From the NCBI GenBank assembly GCA_900547305.1, contig URGH01000018.1, positions 1-37,125 of the forward strand: a DNA stretch of 37,125 bases, given 5' to 3'. Under the pieces are notes generated by a model. That model searched no databases, was not told the origin of the DNA, and was given only the letters and a program-made list of their open reading frames with translations. The stretch is from an uncultured Oscillospiraceae bacterium. GTDB lineage: Bacteria; Bacillota; Clostridia; Oscillospirales; Acutalibacteraceae. Shown one piece after another: positions 16,820 through 24,672 of the stretch. Within the stretch, counting starts at the first letter, position 1. Each line of letters starts with the position of its first letter. The translations under genes and the position numbers were made by a program.

Positions 16820-16862
16820 GTATTTATATTAAGCACAGTGTGTATACAAAGGAAATTAGTAT

Positions 16863-17366
16863 ATGTTTAAAAAATTCTCGGCGGTAATACTTGTCGTAAT
16901 AATTGCTTTGTCCTTTTCCGGCTGCTCTTATATAGCGTATAAGGATTACTATACTAAGGAAGACTACTTAAATATTTGGGAGCTTGAAGGCGTTCGGTAT
17001 GACGCCGAAGGAATATCACCGTTATTCCCGGAAAGCATAGAGGATTTAGACGTACAGGAATTCTTTTGCAAGCATGACCAGCAGCTCCCATTGGGCGAAG
17101 GAATTCAGATACTTTTAAAAATTCACTATGATACAGACTTATTTGTTTCGGAAAAAGAAAGAATTTCATCAATTACCGAAGAATGTACCGACAGTTTTAA
17201 CAATCCCGATTTTACGGCTTATTCAACCCAAATATGCAATGAGGGCGTTTCCGAGTATGTACTGATAAATAATGAGGCTCAAACTATATATTATATTTAT
17301 CTTCAGGATATTCCGAAAAAAGAGATTGAATCAGACCATAAGCTGCTGCCTGAAGAATATGAATAA
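16863..17366 (+). CDS. Small putative lipoprotein of unknown function
   Basis: No family is recognised. The 167-residue protein starts with a lipoprotein signal: MFKKF, a hydrophobic stretch (about 6-18), and the lipobox SFSGC with Cys at about 21. The mature part is acidic and Tyr-rich (YIAYKDYYTKEDYLN) and probably lies outside the membrane. It has its own promoter, reads at a lower G+C than the surrounding housekeeping genes, and is followed by two further AT-rich reading frames that may be co-transcribed. This points to a recently gained or fast-evolving surface locus. Confidence 0.75.
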   Translation: MFKKFSAVILVVIIALSFSGCSYIAYKDYYTKEDYLNIWELEGVRYDAEGISPLFPESIEDLDVQEFFCKHDQQLPLGEGIQILLKIHYDTDLFVSEKERISSITEECTDSFNNPDFTAYSTQICNEGVSEYVLINNEAQTIYYIYLQDIPKKEIESDHKLLPEEYE

Positions 17367-17447
17367 ACGCACAAAGGTTAGTATGAAACCGCTTAAAAAG
17401 TAACCCGGCGCAAAAACATATACAATTACAGGCAGAGGGGTATTATA

Positions 17448-17546
17448 GTGAAAAAGTCGCTGCATTTCTATGTTATTGATGAGCGAACGGATAATATTAA
17501 ATATTGCAGGTCAGGCTATTCATCGCAGGCATATGGTACCAGATAA
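17448..17546 (+). CDS. Possible 32-residue small protein coupled to the next gene
   Basis: A GTG start is preceded by AGAGGGG at a 7-nt distance and opens a 32-codon frame (MKKSLHFYVIDERTDNIKYC...) that ends at TAA 17544-17546. The stop lies on the ribosome site (AAGGAG, 17545-17550) of the next gene, an arrangement typical of leader peptides and coupled small genes. It could also be the remnant of a longer gene. There is no homology evidence. Confidence 0.35.
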   Translation: MKKSLHFYVIDERTDNIKYCRSGYSSQAYGTR

Positions 17547-17556
17547 GGAGAAAAGA

Positions 17557-18165
17557 ATGTTATTTGCAATAACAAGAATAATTTTAGGTATAACGATTTT
17601 CATTATCGGCTATTTTTCAATTAGTAAAATCAAAGCAATCAATGCATGCAGGAAATTGATAATTACTTTTATGCTGACTATAATATTAACAACATTATCT
17701 GCTTTAATTCCGTTAGAAAATGTATTTGTAACTTTTTCATCCCCCGAGTCAGCCTATAATTATAATCATTCAGGAAAAGTAAAGTTAATTGTTAACGGCA
17801 GCAAAACCGATTTCATAGTGGGAGGAAAAAACAACACTGATGTTTATTTAATTGTACCAAGGTCGGACAACGGCTGGAAACAAGGTATGGGTCTTGACAC
17901 AAAAAGAATATGTGATAAAATATTCGACGGAATTACTGTTTATGTCTATCAATACAAAAACACCGATGATTACTACATTGTTTTACTGAATACAAACGGC
18001 GGACCGCTGGATATAACAGATAGTAATAATTCCGAATTTATATATTCAGAAAGTGCTAATAACACTTTAAACAAGACATTTTACACTTATTATGCCTATC
18101 TAAACAGTTTCAACCGTCAATATACATTAACGGTTAACGGCGAAAACGTTTCGCTGTTTAATTAA
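17557..18165 (+). CDS. Small membrane protein of unknown function
   Basis: I recognise no family. I place the start at ATG 17557 because AAGGAG ends 6 nt upstream; the reading frame extends further 5' but without a ribosome site. The 202-residue protein has two N-terminal hydrophobic helices (about 1-20, LFAITRIILGITIFIIGYFS; and about 31-52, LIITFMLTIILTTLSALIPL), then a hydrophilic domain of about 145 residues with many Asn, Tyr and Thr, probably outside the cell. The composition is more AT-rich than the flanking housekeeping genes. Together with the upstream lipoprotein it may form an envelope-associated accessory locus. Confidence 0.65.
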   Translation: MLFAITRIILGITIFIIGYFSISKIKAINACRKLIITFMLTIILTTLSALIPLENVFVTFSSPESAYNYNHSGKVKLIVNGSKTDFIVGGKNNTDVYLIVPRSDNGWKQGMGLDTKRICDKIFDGITVYVYQYKNTDDYYIVLLNTNGGPLDITDSNNSEFIYSESANNTLNKTFYTYYAYLNSFNRQYTLTVNGENVSLFN

Positions 18166-18306
18166 AAACATATCGGCAAAAACCGGAAAGGAACAGTATT
18201 TCAGGTTGTTTTTCAAAATTCGTGCTTAACATTATCGGCAAGCGATGTCGGAATAAGATTAGTAAAATTCGCACGGCTTCTTGCTTGCGGTGGGTCATTA
18301 CCGCCA

Positions 18307-18349
18307 AAAAAGACCGTACCCCCGCCTATACTTGGGGTACGGTCTTTTT
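18307..18349. terminator. Strong bidirectional terminator between the membrane protein gene and ung
   Basis: A perfect 16-bp stem (18307-18322 with 18334-18349) encloses an 11-nt loop. A5 on one side and T5 on the other make it work in both directions for the two converging transcripts. The 140 bases between the upstream stop and this stem show no coding signal. Confidence 0.9.
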
Positions 18350-18373
18350 CTTCACAAATCAATTTCCCGGAGA

Positions 18374-19042
18374 TTAAAGCGCGTTCCATTCAATGGGAGA
18401 CTGTCCGCTTGATATAAGTATTTCATTCGCCTTTGAAAAATGACGGCAGCCGAAAAATCCGCGATATGCCGAAAGCGGGCTCGGGTGCACAGTTATGAGC
18501 TTTTTATGTATCGGGTTTGTAATAACCCGCGCCTTTTTCTCGGCGTTTGCACCCCAAAGCAGAAAAACCACCGGAGTCTCCTTGCGGTTAAGCTCGGAAA
18601 TCACCCTGTCGGTAAATATTTCCCAGCCCTTATCCTTATGGCTGTTCGGCTGACCTGCCCTCACGGTAAGCACGGTGTTCAGCAGCAGCACGCCCTGCCT
18701 TGCCCAGCCGGTAAGCTCGCCGTGCTGCGGCATGGTAACGCCTAAATCGTCGGTTATCTCCTTATATATGTTAACAAGCGAGGGCGGCAGCGGCACGCCT
18801 TTTTTAACCGAAAAGCAAAGCCCGTGCGCCTGCCCGGGTCCGTGGTATGGGTCCTGCCCAATTATAACGGCGCGTGTATCGGCGAACGAGGTGTATTTAA
18901 GCGCGTTGAAAATATCGTACATATCGGGGTATATGCGCGTTTTGGAATATTCCTCTTTCAAAAAGCTATGTAATTGCCTATAATACGGCTTTTCCCACTC
19001 GTCGGCTAAAATGCCGTCCCAATCGTTACCGAGCTTTACCAT
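18374..19042 (-). CDS. ung: Uracil-DNA glycosylase, family 1
   Basis: This enzyme removes uracil from DNA as the first step of base excision repair. The 222-residue protein has the water-activating motif GQDPYHGPGQAHGL (catalytic Asp64), the uracil-binding LLLNTVLTV and LLWGANA segments, and the DNA-intercalation loop HPSPLSAYRGFFGCRHF. I take the second ATG (19042) as the start because AAGGAG is 7 nt before it; the first ATG at 19048 is too close. The start lies within the 3' end of the XRE regulator gene, so both are read from one transcript. Confidence 0.96.
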   Translation of the reverse strand: MVKLGNDWDGILADEWEKPYYRQLHSFLKEEYSKTRIYPDMYDIFNALKYTSFADTRAVIIGQDPYHGPGQAHGLCFSVKKGVPLPPSLVNIYKEITDDLGVTMPQHGELTGWARQGVLLLNTVLTVRAGQPNSHKDKGWEIFTDRVISELNRKETPVVFLLWGANAEKKARVITNPIHKKLITVHPSPLSAYRGFFGCRHFSKANEILISSGQSPIEWNAL

Positions 19043-19637
19043 CCTCATTCTCCTTTTGCGGCGATTTTACAAGCCACGCGCAAAGCAGCACTGCCAGCTG
19101 CAGCGGCACGCCTATGCCTAAAATCAGCCATATATTATAATTCACGAATTGCAGACAGAAGCACAAAAGCAGCGACCAAATAAACGCCGAAATAATAAGA
19201 AAAAGAAATCTCTGCTTATGCCATATGGCGTCAAATACAATTGAAACTACAAACGACGCGGGAACCGCCCAACAGAATAAGGTCCATAAATTGAGACGCG
19301 CAAATATATCGAAAAATATGTAAAACACGGTAGCGAGCAGCCACACGCCGAGAACCGATAAAAGCGTTATTATGCGTTTTCTTTTCTGGGTAAGTCCGCC
19401 GGAGGCTTGGCGCGCGGGTTTTGCCTGTTCTTCACCTACAATATAATCCATACTTACGCCGTAAAGCTTTGCTAATTTATAAAGCACCTCAATGCCCGGC
19501 AGAGACTCGCCCTGTTCCCATTTTGAAACCGCTTTGTCGGAATAATTGAGCTTTTCGGCAACCTCAAGCTGGGTGAGTTTATTTTGCCGCCTTAGCTCCG
19601 ATAAATTTTTCGCAATAATTAAATTCAACTTTTCCAT
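19026..19637 (-). CDS. XRE-family regulator with a membrane C-terminal domain
   Basis: The 203-residue protein has a helix-turn-helix XRE domain (about 7-62: IIAKNLSELRRQNKLTQLEVAEKLNYSDKAVSKWEQGESLPGIEVLYKLAKLYGVSMDYIVG) and, after a basic linker, four hydrophobic helices (about 90-200). Such membrane-tethered XRE proteins are common in Clostridia and may sense envelope state. The ATG at 19637 is exactly 7 nt from the last base of a strong -10 box and has no Shine-Dalgarno site, so the mRNA is probably leaderless. The gene overlaps ung. Confidence 0.88.
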   Translation of the reverse strand: MEKLNLIIAKNLSELRRQNKLTQLEVAEKLNYSDKAVSKWEQGESLPGIEVLYKLAKLYGVSMDYIVGEEQAKPARQASGGLTQKRKRIITLLSVLGVWLLATVFYIFFDIFARLNLWTLFCWAVPASFVVSIVFDAIWHKQRFLFLIISAFIWSLLLCFCLQFVNYNIWLILGIGVPLQLAVLLCAWLVKSPQKENEDGKAR

Positions 19638-19643
19638 ACCGAG

Positions 19644-19672
19644 ATTATAGCATATAACCCGCAATTAGTCAA
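19644..19672 (-). promoter_or_regulatory. Strong promoter predicting a leaderless mRNA for the XRE regulator
   Basis: On the minus strand TTGACT (19672-19667) and TATAAT (19649-19644) are 17 bp apart. The ATG begins at 19637, the expected transcription start, with CTCGGT in between and no ribosome-binding site. Confidence 0.8.
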
Positions 19673-19709
19673 ACCCATACATATAAATTTAAAAAAAATT
19701 AAAAAATAC

Positions 19710-19738
19710 TTGATTTTAGGCTTTTAATATGGTATAAT
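19710..19738 (+). promoter_or_regulatory. Promoter of rpsB-tsf
   Basis: TTGATT (19710-19715) and TATAAT (19733-19738) are spaced by 17 bp, in an A/T-rich setting (19689-19710) that resembles an UP element. The predicted start near 19745 leaves a leader of roughly 117 nt. Confidence 0.8.
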
Positions 19739-19744
19739 TTATCG

Positions 19745-19850
19745 GCTGTCCGAGCGGGCAGTAATAAAACACACACATTCTGCTTTGAACCGGCAAGGTG
19801 TTTTCTTTGAAAATTCCCGGAAAACGGCAGGATGGAGGTAAAACCTTAGG
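19745..19850 (+). ncRNA. Structured 5' leader of rpsB, candidate S2 autoregulatory RNA
   Basis: The leader can fold into a small hairpin (CTGTCC 19746-19751 with GGGCAG 19756-19761) and a nested element: outer helix CATTCTGC (19776-19783) with GCAGGATG (19827-19834), inner CCGG (19790-19793) with CCGG (19817-19820), and an apical TTTTC/GAAAA stem (19801-19813). Ribosomal protein operons often bind their product here. The folding is drawn by eye and autoregulation is inference. Confidence 0.45.
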
Positions 19851-19861
19851 AGGAAAAACAA

Positions 19862-20620
19862 ATGCCAGCAGTAGTATCAATGAAACAGCTTCTTGAAGCA
19901 GGTGTTCATTTCGGACATCAGACAAGACGCTGGAACCCGAAAATGGCGGAGTACATTTTCACAGAACGTAACGGAATTTACATCATCGACCTTCAGAAGA
20001 CCGTTAAGAAACTTAACGAGGCTTATATGTTTGCCCGCGATATAGCGGCTGAGGGCGGCGATATTCTTTTCGTCGGCACAAAGAAGCAGGCTCAGGATTC
20101 TGTTAAGGAAGAAGCAGAGCACTGCGGAATGCCTTATGTAAACGCGCGTTGGCTCGGCGGTATGCTCACCAACTTCACCACAATACGCACCCGTATTGCA
20201 AGACTTAACCAGCTCCGCGCTATGCGTGACGACGGAACATTTGAGTTACTCCCCAAAAAGGAAGTTATAAAGCTCAACCTTGAAATTCAGAAACTTGAAA
20301 AATTCCTCGGCGGTATTCAGGATATGAAGAAGCTCCCCGGAGCGCTCTTTATAGTTGACCCCCGCAAGGAAAGAATAGCCGTTGCCGAGGCTAAAAAGCT
20401 CGGTATTCCGATTATCGCTATTGTAGACACCAACTGCGACCCGGATGAAATTGACGCCGTTATCCCCGGAAACGACGATGCTATCCGCGCAGTTAAACTT
20501 ATAGCCGAGACTATGGCTGCCGCCGTAATCGAGGGCAGACAGGGCGCCGAAATGGGCACCGCCGCAAATGACGACGAGGAACCCGCTGAGGAGCCCGCAG
20601 CAGAGGAAGCTGCAGAATAA
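19862..20620 (+). CDS. rpsB: 30S ribosomal protein S2
   Basis: S2 bridges the head and body of the small ribosomal subunit. The 252-residue protein begins MKQLLEAGVHFGHQTRRWNPKM (after a short MPAVVS lead) and contains IYIIDLQKTVKKL, WLGGMLTNF and PIIAIVDTNCDPDEIDAVIPGNDDA, all family signatures. The last about 20 residues are a Glu/Ala-rich acidic tail, common in Clostridia. An AGGAGG ribosome site is at 19848-19853. It is followed after 19 nt by tsf, the classic pair. Confidence 0.98.
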   Translation: MPAVVSMKQLLEAGVHFGHQTRRWNPKMAEYIFTERNGIYIIDLQKTVKKLNEAYMFARDIAAEGGDILFVGTKKQAQDSVKEEAEHCGMPYVNARWLGGMLTNFTTIRTRIARLNQLRAMRDDGTFELLPKKEVIKLNLEIQKLEKFLGGIQDMKKLPGALFIVDPRKERIAVAEAKKLGIPIIAIVDTNCDPDEIDAVIPGNDDAIRAVKLIAETMAAAVIEGRQGAEMGTAANDDEEPAEEPAAEEAAE

Positions 20621-20639
20621 TTCTTAGGAGGAAATAATT

Positions 20640-21551
20640 ATGGCTTTTACCGCTAAAGACGTACAAGCTTTAAGAGAGAAGACCGGCTGCGGTATGATGG
20701 ACTGCAAAAAGGCTCTCACCGAGTGCAACGGAGATATGGAAGCAGCAGCTGATTTTCTCCGTGAAAAGGGACTTGCATCCCAGGCTAAAAAGGCAAGCCG
20801 CATAGCTGCCGAGGGTACTGTTTGCGCATACACCAAGAACGGTGTGGGCGCTGTTGTTGAGATTAACAGTGAGACCGATTTCGTTGCCAACGGCGACGGA
20901 TTCAAGGCTCTTGCCGCTGAAATTGCGGAAATCGTTGCCGAGCAGAACCCGGCTGACGTTGACGCACTTTTAGCCCTTAAAAAGGATGGAAAGACCGTTG
21001 AAGAAAAGGTTCAGGAGCTTTTCCTTGCCGTTCGCGAGAATATTAAGGTTCGCCGCTTTGCCCGCTATGAGGGTAAGGTTGTATCCTATGTTCACGCAGG
21101 CGGAAAAATAGGCGTTCTTGTAAACTTTGACACCGCGCTTGACGCCGATAACGCCGAATTCGTTCAGATGGGCAAAAACATTGCTATGCAGATTGCCGCA
21201 ATGAACCCCGCTTATCTTGACGAGGCTTCCGTTCCGGCTGAAGTGCTTGAAAAGGAAAAGGAAATCCTCATTGCTCAGATGAAGGAAGACCCGAAAATGG
21301 CTAACAAGCCCGAGGCAGTTCTCGGCAAGATTGTTGACGGTAAGATAGGCAAGTACTATAAAGAAAACTGCCTTGTTGACCAGCAGTTCGTTATGGACGG
21401 CGAAATTACCGTAGGCAAGTATGTTGAAAACACCGCTAAGGCGCTGGGCTCTGACATTAAGATCGTTTCATTCGTTCGCTTTGAAAAGGGCGAGGGCATT
21501 GAGAAACGCGTTGACGATTTCGCAGCCGAAGTTGCCGGAATGGTAAAATAA
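20640..21551 (+). CDS. tsf: Elongation factor Ts
   Basis: EF-Ts is the guanine nucleotide exchange factor that recycles EF-Tu-GDP during translation. The 303-residue protein has an N-terminal UBA-like domain (about 4-50, VQALREKTGCGMMDCKKAL, then DFLREKG) and the core with the TDFV EF-Tu contact (NSETDFVANGDGF) and AMNPAYL. The length is normal. AGGAGG precedes the ATG, and a strong terminator follows, closing the rpsB-tsf operon. Confidence 0.98.
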   Translation: MAFTAKDVQALREKTGCGMMDCKKALTECNGDMEAAADFLREKGLASQAKKASRIAAEGTVCAYTKNGVGAVVEINSETDFVANGDGFKALAAEIAEIVAEQNPADVDALLALKKDGKTVEEKVQELFLAVRENIKVRRFARYEGKVVSYVHAGGKIGVLVNFDTALDADNAEFVQMGKNIAMQIAAMNPAYLDEASVPAEVLEKEKEILIAQMKEDPKMANKPEAVLGKIVDGKIGKYYKENCLVDQQFVMDGEITVGKYVENTAKALGSDIKIVSFVRFEKGEGIEKRVDDFAAEVAGMVK

Positions 21552-21569
21552 TCTTTTTAAAGTTTTCGG

Positions 21570-21604
21570 GAGCTGTAGCATAAATGCTACAGCTCTTCTC
21601 TTTT
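21570..21604 (+). terminator. Terminator of rpsB-tsf
   Basis: An 11-bp perfect stem, GAGCTGTAGCA (21570-21580) with TGCTACAGCTC (21585-21595), has a TAAA loop and a pyrimidine-rich tail TTCTCTTTT. Confidence 0.88.
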
Positions 21605-21669
21605 GTTCCAGCAAACAGAGTGGTATTAATCCAATATCTGATTTTTCCCCTGCGCCGTGTAAAAAAATC

Positions 21670-21698
21670 TTGACAAATCGGTTTAAATAAGATATTAT
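21670..21698 (+). promoter_or_regulatory. Promoter of the tRNA-Leu gene
   Basis: A perfect TTGACA (21670-21675) and TATTAT (21693-21698) are 17 bp apart. The predicted start falls within a few bases of the mature tRNA 5' end. Confidence 0.82.
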
Positions 21699-21707
21699 TA
21701 AATATAT

Positions 21708-21794
21708 GCCGCTGTGGTGGAATAGGCAGACACAAGGGACTTAAAATCCCTCGGTAGCGATACCGTACCGGTTCAAGTCCGGTCAGCGGCACCA
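21708..21794 (+). tRNA. tRNA-Leu, anticodon UAA
   Basis: The acceptor stem GCCGCTG (21708-21714) pairs fully with CAGCGGC (21784-21790), followed by discriminator A and an encoded CCA. The anticodon stem AGGGA/TCCCT holds a loop CTTAAAA with anticodon TAA. A long variable arm (TCGGTAGCGATACCGT), as expected of class II leucine tRNAs, and a T-arm with GGTTCAAGTCC are present. It decodes UUA and UUG. Confidence 0.97.
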
Positions 21795-21834
21795 AAATCG
21801 ACAAATCTCCCGCGAGGTTTGTCGATTTTACTTT
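21794..21834 (+). terminator. Terminator of the tRNA-Leu gene
   Basis: A 16-bp stem (21794-21809 with 21814-21829) has one T-G pair and a CCGC loop. The stem base begins at the last A of the encoded CCA, and the tail is TTTTACTTTT. Confidence 0.85.
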
Positions 21835-21859
21835 TAAACTGTATATTCGGGGTTTTAAA

Positions 21860-22780
21860 ATGAGAACAAAATCAAGATACAATACCGCGAATCGCTTTCT
21901 TATATTCTGGACGCTGTTTATAGGCATAGGTGCGGTTTTAGGCTCTGTTATGATGTTTATTGACCCGAGCGGAAAAATAATGGGAATGGACGGCATGCTG
22001 CCTTACTTCAAGGTGCTTCCGTTTTCCGATATATTGTTTAAAGACCTGCTTTTTTCGGGGTTTGCGCTGCTTATTGTAAACGGCATTTCCAACCTTACCG
22101 CCGCTGTGCTGCTCTTATTGAAAAAACGTTCCGGCGTAATATCGGGCGGAATTTTCGGCATTACCCTTATGCTGTGGATATGTATTCAGTTTTATATGTT
22201 CCCGCCGAATTTTATGTCCACAATTTATTTTATATTCGGCTTTTGTCAGGCAATAACCGGCTATGCCGCATATATCTTTGAAAAGCAGGAAAAATTTTCG
22301 GTAAATACCGCTGATTATAAAAACATAGGAACGAATAAGAAGAGACTTGTGGTTTACTTCTCGCGTATGGGCTATGTTAAAAAGCAGGCGTATGAGGCAG
22401 CGGAAAAAACAGGTGCCAAAATATATGAAATAAAATCAACCGAAAAAACCGACGGTACTTTGGGCTTTTGGTGGTGTGGGCGGTTCGGAATGCACCGCTG
22501 GGAAATGCCGACCGAAGAAACATATCCCGACCTTTCGTCCTATGAGCATATCACAATATGCTCCCCTATTTGGGTTTTTGCACTTGCCGCTCCCGTGCGT
22601 GATTTTTGCGAAAAAGCCGCGGGAAAAATCAAAGAGGTTGATTACATACTGGTTCACCACACAGGCGGGCGCTATGAAAACGCGGCGCGGGAAATGGATG
22701 AAATTTTAAAAGTTCGGCATACGTCGCTTAAAAGCATACGCTGCCGAAAGGGCGTATTTAAAGAAATTAAGGGGGAATAA
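21860..22780 (+). CDS. Fusion of a four-helix membrane domain with a flavodoxin-like domain
   Basis: The 306-residue protein has four hydrophobic helices in its first half (about 14-35, 60-86, 92-112, 118-142). A cytoplasmic flavodoxin-like domain follows from about 160: KRLVVYFSRMGY at the first strand, YPDLSSYEHITICSPIWVFALAAPVRDFCEKA in the core, and VDYILVHHTGG. The FMN phosphate loop lacks the usual T-x-T-G-N-T, so flavin binding may be weak or altered. The ABC exporter genes follow 3 nt later, so the three form one operon. The domain order suggests a membrane-bound redox sensor or a partner of the exporter; this is inference. No clear promoter lies between it and the tRNA terminator. 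Confidence 0.8.
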   Translation: MRTKSRYNTANRFLIFWTLFIGIGAVLGSVMMFIDPSGKIMGMDGMLPYFKVLPFSDILFKDLLFSGFALLIVNGISNLTAAVLLLLKKRSGVISGGIFGITLMLWICIQFYMFPPNFMSTIYFIFGFCQAITGYAAYIFEKQEKFSVNTADYKNIGTNKKRLVVYFSRMGYVKKQAYEAAEKTGAKIYEIKSTEKTDGTLGFWWCGRFGMHRWEMPTEETYPDLSSYEHITICSPIWVFALAAPVRDFCEKAAGKIKEVDYILVHHTGGRYENAAREMDEILKVRHTSLKSIRCRKGVFKEIKGE

Positions 22781-22783
22781 ACA

Positions 22784-23689
22784 TTGCTTAAAATTGAGCA
22801 TTTAACCAAAAGCTACGGCGATAAAAAAGCGGTGAACGACCTGAGCTTTAAGGTGAAAGAGGGCGAATTTTTCGCTTTTTTGGGCGTTAACGGCGCGGGA
22901 AAATCCACCACCATTAACATTATGTGCGGTCAGCTTTCAAAGGACGGCGGCAAGGTGGAGATTTGCGGAACGGATATTGATAAGGACCCCGACCGCGTAA
23001 AACGCAGTCTCGGCGTTGTTTTTCAGAACTCGGTGCTGGATAAAGACCTTTCGGTAAAGGATAACCTTGAAAGCCGCGCGGCGCTTTACGGAATACACGG
23101 CGCCGACTTTAAAGCACAGCTCTCATACCTTGCAAAGTTGCTTAACTTTGAAAATTTACTGCGGCAGCCGGTGGGTAAGCTATCGGGCGGTCAGCGCAGA
23201 AGAATAGATATTGCAAGGGCGCTTTTGCACAGCCCTGAAATTCTTATTCTTGACGAACCGACTACAGGGCTTGACCCGCAGACCCGCAAGCTTTTGTGGC
23301 AGGTTATAGGCGGACTCAGGCGCGACAGCGGGCTTACGGTGTTTCTTACCACCCACTATATGGAAGAGGCAGCGGACGCCGATTACGTCGTGATTTTGGA
23401 TAAAGGGCAAATAGCCGCAGAGGGCACTCCACTGCAGCTGAAAAATAAATATACGGGCGATTTTATAACGCTGTACGGCGTAAACGAGGAAACGGTCAAA
23501 AAGCTGGGCACGCCCTATGAACCGCTGCGGGACGCTTTTCGCGTGGCGGTACCCGATACTGCGGCGGCAACCGGGCTTATTATTAAATACCCGGAAATTT
23601 TCCGCGATTACGAAATAACCAAGGGCAAAATGGATGACGTTTTTCTTGCCGTAACGGGCAAAAAACTTACGGGAGGCGAAGAGAAATGA
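22784..23689 (+). CDS. ABC transporter ATP-binding protein, DrrA-like
   Basis: This 301-residue ATPase subunit belongs to an ABC-2 exporter. Walker A GVNGAGKSTT, signature LSGGQRRRIDIARAL, Walker B EILILDEPTTGLD and the switch LTTHYMEEA are all intact. About 80 residues beyond the nucleotide-binding domain form the C-terminal extension found in DrrA/daunorubicin-type ATPases. The start is TTG 22784, with GGGGGA 7-8 nt upstream and only 3 nt after the flavodoxin fusion. It overlaps the permease gene by 4 bp (ATGA). The substrate is unknown. Confidence 0.94.
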   Translation: MLKIEHLTKSYGDKKAVNDLSFKVKEGEFFAFLGVNGAGKSTTINIMCGQLSKDGGKVEICGTDIDKDPDRVKRSLGVVFQNSVLDKDLSVKDNLESRAALYGIHGADFKAQLSYLAKLLNFENLLRQPVGKLSGGQRRRIDIARALLHSPEILILDEPTTGLDPQTRKLLWQVIGGLRRDSGLTVFLTTHYMEEAADADYVVILDKGQIAAEGTPLQLKNKYTGDFITLYGVNEETVKKLGTPYEPLRDAFRVAVPDTAAATGLIIKYPEIFRDYEITKGKMDDVFLAVTGKKLTGGEEK

Positions 23690-24588
23690 CCGGGCTATCA
23701 GCACTTGTAAAACGAAATACAAAGCTATATTTCAAGGATAAGGGAATGTTTATATCTTCCCTCATTACTCCTATAATACTTCTGGTTCTGTATTCAACAT
23801 TTTTGAAAAAGGTGTATGACGATTCTTTCCGCTCCGCGCTTAAAGCGGCGGGCGCCTCTATATCGGACGCGGTTCTTAACGGCTGCGTGGGCGGTCAGCT
23901 TATTTCTTCCCTTTTGGCGGTAAGCTGTGTTACGGTTGCGTTCTGCTCCAATCTTTTAATGATAAAGGATAAAACAAGCGGCGCACGGCACGATCTTACC
24001 GTTTCGCCCGTGCATTTCGGCACACTGGGACTGGGTTACTACATATCTACCCTTGTTTCCACCCTTATAATAAGCCTTTCAGCACTGGCGGCAAGCCTTA
24101 TTTACCTTTCGGCAGTCGGCTGGTATTTAACGGTGCCGGATGTTCTGCTTATGGTTCTTGACGTATTCCTTCTCACCATGTTCGGTACGGCGCTTTCCTC
24201 CTGCATAAACTTCTTTTTAACTACCGACGGTCAGGCGTCTGCCGTGGGCACAATTGTCAGCGCGGGCTACGGCTTTATATGCGGCGCATATATGCCTATT
24301 TCAAATTTCGGCAGCGGGATGCAAAAGGTGCTTTCCTTCCTGCCGGGAACCTACGGCACAAGCCTTTTGAGAAACCACGTAATGCGCGGCGTATTTGAAG
24401 AAATGAAATCACAGGGCTTCCCGTCGGAGGTTGTGGAGGCTATACGCGGCAGCGTGGACTGCAATTTGGAATTTTTCGGTTTCAAGGTCGACATAGGCGC
24501 AATGTACACAGTGCTTTGCGGCAGTATTGTTTTACTTATAGGCATATATGTAATAATGAACATTTTAGTTGGAAAACGTAAAAAATAA
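23686..24588 (+). CDS. ABC-2 type transporter permease
   Basis: The 300-residue membrane subunit has about six hydrophobic helices (roughly 25-45, 80-100, 115-145, 150-180, 195-215, 275-295) and a large extracytoplasmic loop after helix 1 (about 45-70). The ABC-2 core segment KTSGARHDLTVSPVHFGTLGLGYYIS is present, and it is coupled to its ATPase by ATGA overlap. The pair resembles DrrAB drug exporters or bacteriocin/antibiotic immunity pumps. No regulator sits beside it, unlike the TetR-linked exporter at 6.3-8.3 kb. Confidence 0.92.
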   Translation: MTGLSALVKRNTKLYFKDKGMFISSLITPIILLVLYSTFLKKVYDDSFRSALKAAGASISDAVLNGCVGGQLISSLLAVSCVTVAFCSNLLMIKDKTSGARHDLTVSPVHFGTLGLGYYISTLVSTLIISLSALAASLIYLSAVGWYLTVPDVLLMVLDVFLLTMFGTALSSCINFFLTTDGQASAVGTIVSAGYGFICGAYMPISNFGSGMQKVLSFLPGTYGTSLLRNHVMRGVFEEMKSQGFPSEVVEAIRGSVDCNLEFFGFKVDIGAMYTVLCGSIVLLIGIYVIMNILVGKRKK

Positions 24589-24625
24589 TTTTAAATACAA
24601 AATGGTTACAAATTGAAAATCGGTA

Positions 24626-24654
24626 TTGAAATTTTGTTTCCAAAGGCTTATACT
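24626..24654 (+). promoter_or_regulatory. Promoter of the DUF3048 lipoprotein gene
   Basis: TTGAAA (24626-24631) and TATACT (24649-24654) are 17 bp apart. The leader of roughly 65 nt contains a 30-bp palindrome. Confidence 0.65.
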
Positions 24655-24672
24655 TATATGGTATCAAAAAAA

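Noticed and set aside
18166..18306. Extra small gene between the AT-rich membrane protein and the terminator
   Set aside because: No frame with a ribosome site and plausible length; only the strong terminator that follows is supported.
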